From: Thereva unica
Lineage: Eukaryota; Arthropoda; Insecta; Diptera; Therevidae
Assembly: GCA_949987705.1 (NCBI GenBank)
Contig: OX465281.1
Coordinates: 174,234,516-174,298,515 of the forward strand
DNA: 64,000 bases
Reading direction: 5' to 3'
The notes under the pieces are model-generated. The model ran no database searches, had not been told where the DNA came from, and worked only from the letters and a program-made list of their open reading frames with translations. Shown piece by piece: positions 32,522 through 43,118 of the stretch (position 1 is its first letter; the number at the start of each line of letters is the position of its first letter). The position numbers and the translations under genes are program-made.

Positions 32522-32850
32522 AACTATCTGGGCGGGGAGCAGCGGAGACGATAAAATCGTTTCAGGTGACCCCCGTCCAAGCGACGAACTTCCACAAGCT
32601 CGAGTGATGCTAGAGCTCAAGCTCGTGAAAGCTCGCACCACTTACTTACAAGCTAATTAACCTAAACACAGAACTATCCGGACGGGGTACAGCGGAGGAC
32701 CTGCCTCGGATGTACTCCGTCCAGGCGACGAGCTTCCACGGGCTCGTGTTAGAGAAACTAACAAAACAAACAAAGAACAGACAAACAACAAACAAAAACA
32801 GACAGACAAAACTAACAAAAGCTCGTGGCAGCTCGCACGTAAGCTTACTT
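32522..32850 (-). repeat. Imperfect tandem duplication in the LINE 3' UTR
   Basis: Two segments of about 150 bases share AACTATC-GG-CGGGG, GCGACGA-CTTCCAC and AGCTCGTG--AGCTCGCAC. They lie at 32522-32650 and 32682-32850. The second carries an inserted purine-rich AACAAACA stretch. The function is unknown; repeats in LINE 3' UTRs may help template recognition. Confidence 0.6.
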
Positions 32851-32971
32851 AAAACTAAATCTATTACTAAGTAAAAACTATAATCCTATCTAAGCCCTAA
32901 GCTAATCATTAAAACTAGATTACATGCTAAACTAGTCTATATCTAAAGTTTTAAGGGCGAATACGCAATAT

Positions 32972-35900
32972 TTAAGTATCCTCCAGCCACCAGTACAGAG
33001 TACTTGCAGTGGAGGCGTCTCGTCTATCTCTCCCCGAGATTCGAGTACTGAACCTCAGGAGCTCCTGAACTTCCATATCTTCATTGCTAAATCTGTAGCG
33101 TTTATCTGTCGCAGAACGGTGTAGGTGGTAAAAGAGGGGCACCCCCGAACCATCTTGGACCAATCTTTTTCTATCTAGAAAGACAAATGCCTCTGGAGGG
33201 ATAAAGCCGCGGTCACAAGCAGCTCTGTGATATTCAGCGTTCGGATAGAACGCTCCCCGAATAAGAGGATTTTCGCTCTCCGTCGCTCTTGCAATATGTC
33301 TTCGAATCAACTTGATTATGAAGTTGTCGATCCTATTAACAAATGCCTTATCGTAAAGGATATTGTTGGCGTGAAACTTCGTGAAGCCAGATTCGGGTGT
33401 TCGGTACAACCTTAAGCACGCCCTTAAGCATTGTCTTTCGAAAACCCGAAGCTTTTCCATATAGAAGGGGGATATGTTGAACCACACTGGGCAGCCATAA
33501 GTTAAAATCGGTCTGACCAAGGCTTGGTAGCAGATCACCTTTACCCGTGAGCTTAGGTGTCTGCTATAAAAAAGCCTTTTAGTCATGTGAAACGCCTTGT
33601 TTGCCTTGTCTAGAGCAACACTTACATTTCTATTGAAATATAAGTATTGATCCAGCCAAAGCCCAAGGTATTTCACTTCCGATTTGTGTTCTAACGCCTG
33701 TCCAGCATAGTTCGAAATTCGAAAGGTTTTCCAGTTCCTCTGCACATCGTACGAAGCTCTGCGTAGAGGAGTCCGGAAAAGGATCGATTCGCATTTGCCA
33801 AAGTTGATCTTCAACTTCCAATCATCACTGTAGCGCTCGATGGTTTCGAAGTCACGTTGCAGGAGCGTCTGGATCACTCCAATCTTCGGCCCCGTCCTGT
33901 ACACAATCAGGTCATCCGCATACGCTAATGCGAAGCGGAGTGAACTAATTAGGTCACTCGTAAAGATATTAAACAAGAGCGGCGAGTTCACTGCGCCCTG
34001 TTGCAAACCGTTTTTAATATCAAATACCTTTCCTGATGTGAAGTTCCCACTTTTAACGATGAACTTCTTCTTGGAAATCATATTATAGATCAAGTATAGC
34101 AGAGGTCCGGACATCCCGTATCTGGCTAATTTGTAGAGAAGGCCCTCGATCCACACTGTATCGAACGCCTTCTCATAGTCGATCAAGCATGCTCCGGTAC
34201 ACTGGCCTTTCATTAAGTTCCAGTGTATGTCTGATACCAATTTCGACGCGGCATGAATGGTGTCATGTCCCGCCCTGAAACCGAATTGGTTATCGGGAAT
34301 TATATTCTTTTCCTCAACCCATTTGTGCAATGATCTATTAATTACTGATTCAAAAACCTTACTGATATTCGGGAGCAGACTTATTGACCGAAGATTAGCA
34401 GGGTTACTTTTATCTTTACCCTTTTTGGGTATTGGGTACACCACTGCCGTCTTCCAGTGTCCTGGAAAATGGGCGTTGTTTAATGCATTGTTAAACAGAG
34501 TGGTATATACATATGTCTATGGCCACCAGGGGCAAATGTTTCAGGACGATGTTTGGAACACCGTCCACCCCAGACGACTTCTTATTGTTTAGACGGCGAG
34601 AAGTTAGCAGGAGATCAGTTTTCGTAGTGAGGAGAGAGTTTGCTTGTGCCTCAGAAACATTGTTCGCTGGGCAGTCTTCACTGAACTCGATGATTCTTCG
34701 GTTCTCGGATTTCCAGACCTCGATCTCATTAGTTATTCCGAAATGGTTCAGCAGGGCCCTATTTTCAAGGTCAAAATTCGGCCGAACACAAGTGCTCACC
34801 GAATAAATTCCTTGATAGTAGGCCCCCACTAAATCCACTTTCTCCTGCTCGTCCTCTATACAATAATTATCGTCGACAATACTGGTTTCTTCGGGATCTA
34901 TGTTCGCAGACCTCAGTAGTTCCTGGTTAGCCAGGGTCCTGGGGATACGCAACTTGTCCAACCGGTTATGTGTTTTACTCCTAAAGATTTTATTTATCTG
35001 TGGGAACATGCTCGCGCTATTAGTTTGAATAGCACGAATCTTTTTGTTCCAGTACAGATTCACAGACTGTGAGAATTGTTGTTTGAGGAGTTGTTGGAGG
35101 TTTTCCATAACCGATTTAAGAGTTACGATCTCCGGACTCTGTCTGTCTTGAAACTGGCGGTGTAGGGATTTCAGTCTCGTCAGTATTCTACTTTTATGTT
35201 TTTGTAGTGCGTCGATTGTAGCGTTTTTGTAACAATCTGTACTGTTCTTTTTCTTTGTCCGTGGTATGGTTTTGTCCATAGTCTGCACAATGAGGTTGTC
35301 CATATCTTTCAGATATGCATCAATCTCATTGTTGGTCAAATTCCTAGTTGTGGGAGGTAATAGTCCGTTATTCTGTATTGCCCTCTCCATAGCCTTCTCG
35401 AACTTTGGCCAGTGCATCTTTTGGTAGGCAAAAGGATGCACTTCGCAATATTCGAGGAGTTCCATGGAGTCGTCAGGGACTTGTACTGTTATTTCCAGTC
35501 CTTGGTGGTCGCTGTCGTACGGCACTGTCGTTAGACAGTTTGTCACGTTTGTGTTTACCCCTAGTACGGCCATCCGAGAGTCTAACAAGCATATATCCAG
35601 AAAAGAGCCGCCATTTGGGTATGATGGCATGTCCGTAGCGTAAAGATTTACTTTTCGCTGAATTCTATTCTGAGCCAACCAGTCATTCAGTTGGTTGCCC
35701 CTGATGTTAGCCGTTTGATTTCCCCATGCTTCATGGCGTGCGTTTAAATCTCCGGCCAATAAGTAAAAATTTTGCTCCGACTCCAGGTGGAGAGTTTGAA
35801 AAAGAGAGCTCATTTCCTCTATAAATAGTCTGGATTGGGAGGTTTGGGGTGCGTACGCGGCAATTATATACAGCCTTCTGCCACTAGACAGAGGGAGGTA

Positions 35901-36209
35901 TATAACGCACGCTTCTAACACCCGAAACTTTGCGATGTCCCCGCTATACATGATCTTGTGTTTAAGGGTGGTCTTTACTAGTATTAGTAGGCCCCCCGCT
36001 TGTGTGGCATTAGGTCTATCTCTCCTAATTACCACATAATCTTTGTAATCCACTTTGTGTTTCTCGCTTAGTTTGGTTTCACTAGCAAGAAGCACATCAG
36101 GATTTTGGTTTTGCAAAAGAGTCAGTAAATTCGCCCTTCTTTCGTTTCTTATCAGGGAATTGACGTTCACCGCAATGACCTTGATCGTGTCCTCCCTGCG
36201 TAAAGCCAT
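32972..36209 (-). pseudogene. Jockey ORF2: endonuclease and reverse transcriptase, one frameshift
   Basis: From 36209 the first frame encodes the APE endonuclease: VNVNSLIRNERRANLL, ASETKLSEKH (Glu near residue 44), GGLLILVKTT, FYLLAGDLNARHEAWGN, DICLLDSR and YDSDHQGLEI (His near 236). The linker leads into the start of the RT (SSGVDGVPNIVLKHLP). A one-base change in phase near 34500 breaks the frame. The second frame continues the RT: VYPIPKKGKDKSNPAN, ISLLPNISKVFESVI, FGFRAGHDTIHA, CLIDYEKAFDTVW, LQQGAVNSPLLFNIF and catalytic ALAYADDLIVY. A C-terminal domain of about 260 residues follows. ORF2 starts 9 bases after the ORF1 stop. Confidence 0.9.
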
Positions 36210-36217
36210 TAAACAGC

Positions 36218-37798
36218 TTACCCAGAGATGGTTTCTGTCGTAAAGAAGGAATATACTAAGTCTAAACGGGCGTTTTGCTCGTTTAGTTGTTTTTGTAGCT
36301 GAGCGATTTGCCCTTGAATTGATAGGAGAACCGCTTTCAGCTCGCTGTCCCCAGAGCTTGCTGCAGGCGCAGCTTTTGGGGCTTGCTGTTTGGTTGTCTG
36401 GGCTCCAGCCGCCATTTGGGCGAAGGACATACCAGGTACAACTAAATTTTTAAACATTTGCCCCTTACGGTCTTGTTGGGCCTGTATTTGTTCTTTACGC
36501 GCCTTAATGCGTTGCTTGAACTCTGCATATTTAGGGCATCCTCTATAATTAGCAGGATGTCCGTTAGATCTGCAGAGTACACAGAACAGCTGGTTTTTGT
36601 CGGCGACTTTCTCCCTCCCAAGAGGGCATTCGCCTTGATTGTGGGTTTTCTCACATTTGACGCATCTAAAAGCCATTTGGCAGTTAGCTGCGGCATGTCC
36701 AAACCTTTGGCAGCGCATACATTGCAGGATGTCTGCTTTTTTATTTATTTTCTCCCAAGTTACCACATGGAAGTTGAGATACCTAATATTTTTTAGGTTA
36801 TCCAACCGACTGTCGGGAGTTAATTGGACCAAGAATATCGGGAGCTGCCTCTTAGCAGTACGCGAATAGCTTGTACTAAATTTTTTAACCGCGGAAAATT
36901 TTAAATTATCTACCGCGAGAGATTGCAGTTCGTTCAGGAGCTCCTGAGTGTCACAATCGGGGTCGAGACCTTTCAAGAGGACACTTTGCAATTTTTCACT
37001 TCTTGCCGTGTAAGTGAAGAATTGTGTATTCGCCCGTTCTAAAATACTTTTAATTTTTTTAAAATCTTCAATGCTACTTAAAACTAGGGCATGCTTTGTA
37101 CCACTAAATCTTTTTATATAAAAATTAGTGTGTTTTAGTACCTGCTTAGCTAATCTAATCGTATCCGTAGGTTGCTGGTGGAATATATTTATTGGTGGAA
37201 TTTTCTCCTTTTTTTGTTGTTGTCTCTGCTGCTGTTGTGGCTGCTGCTGCTGCGGCTGCGGTTGCTGCTGGTTTTGTTGTTGTTGGATTTGGTTTTGCTG
37301 TTGCTGCTGTGGAGCTTGCTGCTTCATACTTTATTGTTGCTGATTTTTTGTTGTTGGTTTTGCTTTTGGGAGCCTGGGAAAATTTTTTTCCTTTAGCTCC
37401 TCGATCATTTTTTCAAGCCTGGCCTCTTCTTCGTTCGTGTCAGTGGCCAGTTCTTTGAAACTATTGCCCAGGCCTTTATATTTGCCTGGGATGGAGTCGT
37501 GGGAGGATGACTCTTCATCGGAGTCAGTCATCACTACGGTGCATATTGCTGTTGATCCGGACCCAGACGCTGTTGGGCTTTTTTTCTGGGTGATGTTGTT
37601 GCCTTTTGTTCTCTGCAACAAATTTGGCATGATTTTGATTTTTCGGCGCCTTTTGTTTACAGGGCGCCGTTCTTTGTTAGTTTTTTCGTCACCACTGATT
37701 TTATAGCCTTCTTTGTCACTGGCTTTATTTTTTGGAAACACTTTAGTGTCATTATCACTGGTGCCGGCGGCACCTTTTATATTATTTATTTGAGACAT
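36218..37798 (-). pseudogene. Jockey ORF1 (gag-like), one in-frame stop
   Basis: A single reading frame runs from 37798 to 36218 except for TAA at 37333-37331, in a run of glutamine codons, where CAA would be expected from context. The N-terminal 155 residues are basic and serine-rich. The glutamine tract (about 40 residues) is followed by an RRM-like region (KGLDPDCDTQELLNELQS) and three Cys-His boxes: CMRCQRFGHAAANC, CVKCEKTHNQGEC and CVLCRSNGHPANYRGC. A short coiled coil (IQGQIAQLQKQLNEQNARL) is near the end. The protein would coat the LINE RNA. Confidence 0.88.
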
Positions 37799-38032
37799 GC
37801 CACTTCCGTGTGCATGCTCTTCACTAGGTCTTTTATCCTCTATTTCTTTAATTTTTTCTTTCTCGAAAGTTATATATTTTTTTTTAAATAAGAAAATCTA
37901 ATTAACACTTCTTATTTTGAAAATTTATATCACTCACTAAATAACGCTCGTTAATAAAAAAACACCGACTTTTCTCGCGATCTCTAGTCTAAACGCACAG
38001 TCTGTCTGCTCTTGATAAGAGTACAAACGAGA

Positions 38033-38345
38033 GGACCCGACGCTCTACCCACTCCGCCATCGGCCTGCTGCCAGATTTACAACAATAAAGTAATTTGTTC
38101 GGTGCCCGTGAAATGTTTAGGTTCAACTTTAACAGGTTGAATTTTAACAGTTTTTTCTGCCTAACTTCGAACTCCGTTATCAGAATTTAGAAAAAATTTA
38201 ACGGGACCACCGTGGGAAGCTCCCCCTTCAAATGAACCAAAAAAAAGCAAAAAAGTTATTGGGTTACAAAGTTATGCGTGAACAGGACCACAAAATACCT
38301 ACACGTCGAATTGAGTAACCTCCTCTTTTTTTGAAGTCGGTTAAT
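38033..38345 (-). mobile_element. tRNA-derived repeat unit, right part
   Basis: Continues the second unit interrupted by the Jockey element. 38060-38345 is nearly identical to 31861-32150, differing at a few bases (for example GGTTCAACTTTAAC against GGTTGAGCTTTAAC). Confidence 0.7.
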
Positions 38346-39229
38346 AAAATTACATTTATATACAGAGCGCTACGCTGACGGTTTCATTGGGGTAGCTCTC
38401 ACCGACAGTAGTAGGGGAAATCACGTTGACGGAATCACTCTGCCCCGGCAGTTAGAGCTGAACACGCCAAAGTGTAGAACAGAAGGTTGAATGTGTAGAA
38501 GCCCTGATAGTCCAGACCAAATTAGGGTTTACCTCGGAATGAGAGGCAATATGTTGAAAATTCGTATGAACCTTGTCTTCTACTTCCACTTCTTCCCTAT
38601 TGTCATCTTCATCAAACTCATCTCACAGGAAAATAACGAAATGTGGTTGGCGTCATCATCGTCCAGCTCAGGTTCAATGGTTATACACAATGGTTATATA
38701 TGTATAATGGTGTCCTCGGACATCGAAAGGAGATACGGCGGGCTCCGACAAGTAGGATATGGCTCTTGGATTGTAGATGAAGATAACAATTATGGAAGAA
38801 GTGGAAATAGAAGAGATAGAGAGATAATGAGGTAATTTTATCGTAGCTTGTAAACCAACGATTAGGACTACTGGGTACACCCTGTAATAAGCGCCCCTTG
38901 CACTCTACCTCAGAGAGGGTGCGGAAACGAATGCAGCACGATGCCAAGACTTCTCAGCCCTATATCTCGAAAACTATTGGTTCAACCACGTTACTGGACT
39001 ATGGGTGTCAATTTTCAACTTATTTCCTCTCATTCCGAGATTGACCCCTTTTTAGCCTAATTTGACTGGACTATGATAAAAGGTTTGTTCCAGTACTTTT
39101 CCTGCAAAAACTTGTCGGGCAAAAACTTACTTGAATGGTGGGGATAACTTTGTCAAAAATCCAGAAAGTAAAGAAACACTTTTTGGGAAATTTCCTGCAA
39201 ATCAAGAAGAAAATAACATAAATGTAGCT
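38346..39229. other. Unassigned DNA
   Basis: No gene or transposon ends are recognised. The 114-codon + frame at 38491 has no domain and overlaps open frames on the other strand. GGGTACACCCTGTAAT at about 38873 resembles ends of common insect MITEs. Confidence 0.4.
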
Positions 39230-39235
39230 TGTCTA

Positions 39236-39300
39236 TGGGGCTATTCAGACGGTGCACATTCATGACAAGTAAAACCGGTTTTATAGATGAGAGAGGGAAG
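39236..39300 (+). repeat. Partial copy of the AACCGGTTTTAT element family
   Basis: CTATTCAGACGGTGCACATT, then AAAACCGGTTTTATAGATGAGAGAG, matches in inverted order the left part of the hairpin element at 41640-41700 (CATTCAGACGCTGCC after complementing, then AAAACCGGTTTTATTC). Another AAACCGGTTTTATAGG stands at about 61812. Confidence 0.5.
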
Positions 39301-39361
39301 GGAGCGGAAGAACTTAACGAAACATTTTTCACGCAAAAGCAAACGAGTGAAAAATTACACA

Positions 39362-40632
39362 CATGGGTGTTTCTCACCAAAGTGGTAAAATCGCTGTCCT
39401 TGGCAAATATTACGTAAACTATGGTGAGAAATATTTATATTTCTGCAAATTTCAATTTATAACTATCTAAACTATAGTATACAATATAGAAAATATCTCA
39501 CTTAAAAACCTATATGGTTTCAATAACGTATTTTTTAGGTCTAAAAACAGTCCCCTAGCCGGTCCCCAAACCAAAATATTTTCTATTGAGTTCATTAATT
39601 GAACTAATATTTTAAAAACAATTAACTTATATAACACAATCTAATCAATATGAAATGATATGCTATTAGACTCTAATATCAATTTATTTAAACTATTTTT
39701 TGATTAGTTTAATTTAACCTAAAGTTGGTCCCCGAATTTCATGAACAGTCCCCTGCCAAAGTTTCGAGTTACGCATCAGGCCATCTACAGTAAAGACAGA
39801 CTTGTTAATGGGCGTAACGAAACGTGAACGACATGAAATTAGCTTTGTTACCCCCAAAAGTAGCTATACCTCATTTTGTTTAGTGTTACAAGAGTTAGAG
39901 GGGCACATGCGCGTATCGGTACGCAACATTCGACAGACCTCTGCTAAGTGTTATTTTTCTTTTTTTAAAGTGTTCCAGTTTTCTCTATTGTGCATAGTTT
40001 TAAATAAGATGGCTTATATTGTTTCTATATAACAAAATAAAGTCATAATGAAGGAATTTTATGGTACCGTACCAATTACACAAATTAAACAGTCCCCTGC
40101 CAACAGTCCCCTGCCAACAGTCCCCGTCAACAGTCCCCCGCTACATACAGAAACAGGAGACTGTTTCATTTATTAGGGCACTGTTATTGTACTTTTGCCT
40201 TTGTTTTAGGTCTATAACCATCTTTTAATCATGGCGCGAGAAAGAAGAAAGTGTCTAAGGAAGAAATAAAAGTTCACAAGTTTACTTGGAACTACACAGA
40301 GAACTTGGAACTACCAAAGAAGACTGTTTTATTTTTATATATATGCGTCATGAGGAATGTTTTTAAAGTATATATACTACTAATAAATGCTCATTTCACT
40401 TATATATACAGTCCTCTGACATATGCAACAGTCCTCTGACATATGAATTTTTTAAATTTACTCAATAAGTCCTAAAATAAAACAAATATATTTGGGTCCC
40501 TTACTGTTTATTATCCACCAGATAGATATCTATTTAATTGTATTTTTTTTTTTTTCATATTCACGTAAAAAAGTTACTGGGACAGATTTCTTGCAAAAAT
40601 TTACCAGTTTACAGAGAAACACCCACATATAA
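39362..40632. mobile_element. Possible old TIR element with CAGTCCCC repeats
   Basis: GGGTGTTTCTCACCAAAGTG at 39365 has an imperfect inverted counterpart at 40575-40625 (GGGTGTTTCTCTGTAAACTG after complementing), extending about 50 bases with roughly 75 percent agreement. Between them ACAGTCCCCTGCCA occurs repeatedly. No target duplication was established and the coding frames are not recognisable. Confidence 0.35.
40089..40142 (+). repeat. Short tandem repeat ACAGTCCCCTGCCA
   Basis: Four units of about 14 bases are head to tail. Single units are found at about 39548 and 39746, and a related ACAGTCCTCTGACATATG pair at about 40407-40445. Confidence 0.8.
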
Positions 40633-40739
40633 AATGTTACTTCAATCTCTCGATTTCTTTAGCTCTGTTTTTGTCTGACAAGTGAATTTTATTTACAATA
40701 CATTTAAACGTTCCTGTAAAGCTTTCAAATGTTCTAAAC

Positions 40740-41615
40740 CAAGACCCTCTCAACTACAGGCCCCGAAGGAGAGTTTTTCATGGTGGTCAACCCGGTCCAA
40801 AAATTCACCGGAGAGAGCGGAATAAACATGGCGCGGAATAAGTTCGGGAACGTTTTGGTTATAGTTTTGCAGTAAAAAGTGATAAAATATAGTATTTTAA
40901 CACTTTTAACTGCACTTGGATTTACCAGTGAATAGTTTATTAGTGATTTAATTAAAAAAAAATAAAAATAATTTAGTGATTAAGTGTCTTTTAAGTGTTT
41001 TAATTGTTAAGGCGAACAACTGTTTTTACATTCACGATGTTTTTCATGTTTATTTACGAAAAAAATGTTGAAAATTTAATGTTTTGTTTAGTTATGGGAT
41101 TACAAGTGATTTTAAAGTGATTAATACATATATTATGTAATTAGTATTAAAAATATAGGTGTAGAAAAACACTTCTTATTCACTTTTCCTTTCACACTTT
41201 TCTGCACTTATATGTTTAATAATAATTCCATAAGAAATTATTTAATGACTTTAAAATCACTTTTAATTAAATAATCAGCATATTTTTCCTTAATAAAGAC
41301 GAAAAAACACCGCGAAAGTAAAAGAAATTGATCACCTCAACAATTAACACACTTAAAACTCACTAAATCACTATTTCTTTTTAATTTTTTCTTATTAAAT
41401 CACTAAAGAACTAACCACTGATAATCCATGTTTAGTTTAAAGTAATAACTTACAATGATTTTCCACTTTTTACCACAAAAATATAACGAAAATAATCCCG
41501 AGCCTATTCCGCGCCATGTTTATTCTAACCAAATGTCAGATTTTGTGGACCGACTTCAGCTATGGTTGGATTAGTTCAAGAGAGAACTTCATGGCCTGTA
41601 ATGGAGAGGGTCTTG
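40740..41615. mobile_element. Long inverted-repeat element, 876 bp
   Basis: Ends CAAGACCCTCTC are perfect and flanked by TCTAAAC on both sides (40733-40739 and 41616-41622). The inverted similarity extends inward several hundred bases: AATAAACATGGCGCGGAATA, then CAGTAAAAAGTG and TTTAGTGATTTAAT blocks occur near both ends in opposite orientation. Non-coding. A 7-base duplication fits a hAT relative loosely. Confidence 0.75.
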
Positions 41616-41639
41616 TCTAAACACAATTACGCCCCGTGT

Positions 41640-41872
41640 GTGTTCCGAGGGGTTGAATAAAACCGGTTTTGCTCAGCACACTTATGGCAGCGTCTGAATG
41701 GGGAATGCCACACAGGAGACTAAGACGCACTGGTGAAACCGGTTTTATGGGAGAGAAACGAAGAGAAGAAAGGGGAAAATAGGCCATTTTCCCCTTCCTT
41801 TTCTTCGTTTCTCTCCCATAAAACCGGTTTCACCAGTGCGTCTTAGTCTCCTGTGTGGCATTCCCCAATAGG
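41640..41872. mobile_element. Hairpin element with 84-base arms
   Basis: From 41699 to 41867 the DNA is almost a perfect palindrome: GGGGAATGCCACACAGGAGA to CCTATTTTCCCC, then back. Only a small cluster of mismatches (AGAAGAAA against AAAAGGAA) is near the centre. The arms include AACCGGTTTTATGGGAGAG. An additional AAAACCGGTTTTGCTCAGC is just outside at 41657. It is probably a foldback MITE. Confidence 0.75.
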
Positions 41873-43118
41873 CTCTATGATCTATGTGTATGCTGCTTTT
41901 CAAGATACCCACATACGGTACAAAAAATTGTCAATTGAAAACTTGCAAGAAATCGCAGGACCGAAAACCTCCGGCTAATTCCTGCACGAGGGGAAGTGAA
42001 AATTTCCCCGCTTTTTCTGTCATGAGAAAGTAAAAAAACACAAATTGGGTGAATTCTTGCTCCCGCCGGATCCCACATTCGAGTTCTGGAACAAAGCAAA
42101 AATGTTAACGATCAGAAGACGAACAATGCACGTTTAAAAAATCCCCGCCACAAAGCGTCACCTAGCGATGAATAGCGAACATGCAATATTGACAATCAGC
42201 TGTTTTTATTGTTATTAAAATTGTTTTGTTGCGATGTGGTTTTTCTTAATTTTATTTTGAATTCAAATAACTTTTATCTCTATTCATGGATGCTAAAAAG
42301 ACTCGTGATTATTTAAAGGACAAAGGTAATTGTTTTATTTTTTTAAATTTTTCTTTTTTTGTAGATTCTATGGATTTGGAGTAATAATAAACATTGTGAA
42401 TGATATCTCTATAAAAGTAATGTTTTGCAATTACCCGATACAAAATGTGCATACATATAAGTTTTTATAAAACTACTTCATTTCGAATTTTTATTGGGTT
42501 GTTACATATGTTTGTGGTGGTTTTGAAAACGAATGACTTGAAACCTGTCGAAGAAAGTGTTATAACTTTTTACGTTTCACGTTAATATATTATAAAAAAA
42601 TAAATTTAAAGTTTGTTGAGGAATCTTGCGGCTTATAGAAATTTATTTTATAAATTAGAAAGAATAAAGGCTTGAATAGTCGGGGCCTCTAATAATAAAG
42701 TTTGTTTTTTTATAAACACAACAAATTTTGCGCTTCTCTTCGCGACAATCTGGAACTAGAGAAATATAGTATTTAAATGTTACGATCTTATTTCTGAAAA
42801 TGGGAACTCGTCTAGAATTCGCACCAAAAAAAACATCTAAGCCCAACATCAAAATATCTTAAATTTTTGCACTTTGCCCTGTGGCGAAGAGACATCCACA
42901 AATCAATTAACCCTTGATTTGTGCACAAAATACGCAATTAATTTCTTTTAAGAATCGTCAATATATACGTTTGTCTTTTATTTTAAGAAGAATATTATTT
43001 TTAGAGACGATATCGATGTGTCGGACCAAACAATATTTCAATCAATAAATTTTCAATTATTTCGTTATGTGGCCCACAAATCAATCATTTCTTTCTTATT
43101 TTTATTTTGTTGTTGCAG
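41873..43118. other. Upstream region of the protease gene
   Basis: A possible first exon at 42287-42326 (MDAKKTRDYLKDK) is followed by a strong donor AAAG/GTAATT; the next acceptor, TTGTTGTTGCAG at 43118, precedes the protease frame. However, the phases do not match, so this exon may be non-coding for the protease or unrelated. The rest is AT-rich and unremarkable. Confidence 0.35.

Larger units (their letters stand above)
32206..38032 (-). mobile_element. Full-length Jockey-type LINE
   Basis: The element lies on the minus strand with a poly(A) tail (T run at 32206-32218). The target duplication GAGGACCCGACGCTC is present at about 32190-32205 and 38033-38048, about 16 bases. A 5' UTR of about 230 bases, ORF1, ORF2 and a 3' UTR of about 760 bases are all present. 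Both ORFs are conserved except for one stop in ORF1 and one frameshift in ORF2. The target was a tRNA-derived repeat. Gag with three CCHC-type knuckles, an APE endonuclease and no RNase H place it in the Jockey clade. Confidence 0.9.

Noticed and set aside
37128..37458. Cysteine-, leucine- and alanine-rich open frames on the + strand
   Set aside because: They are antisense to the polyglutamine tract of Jockey ORF1, where trinucleotide repeats keep all frames open.
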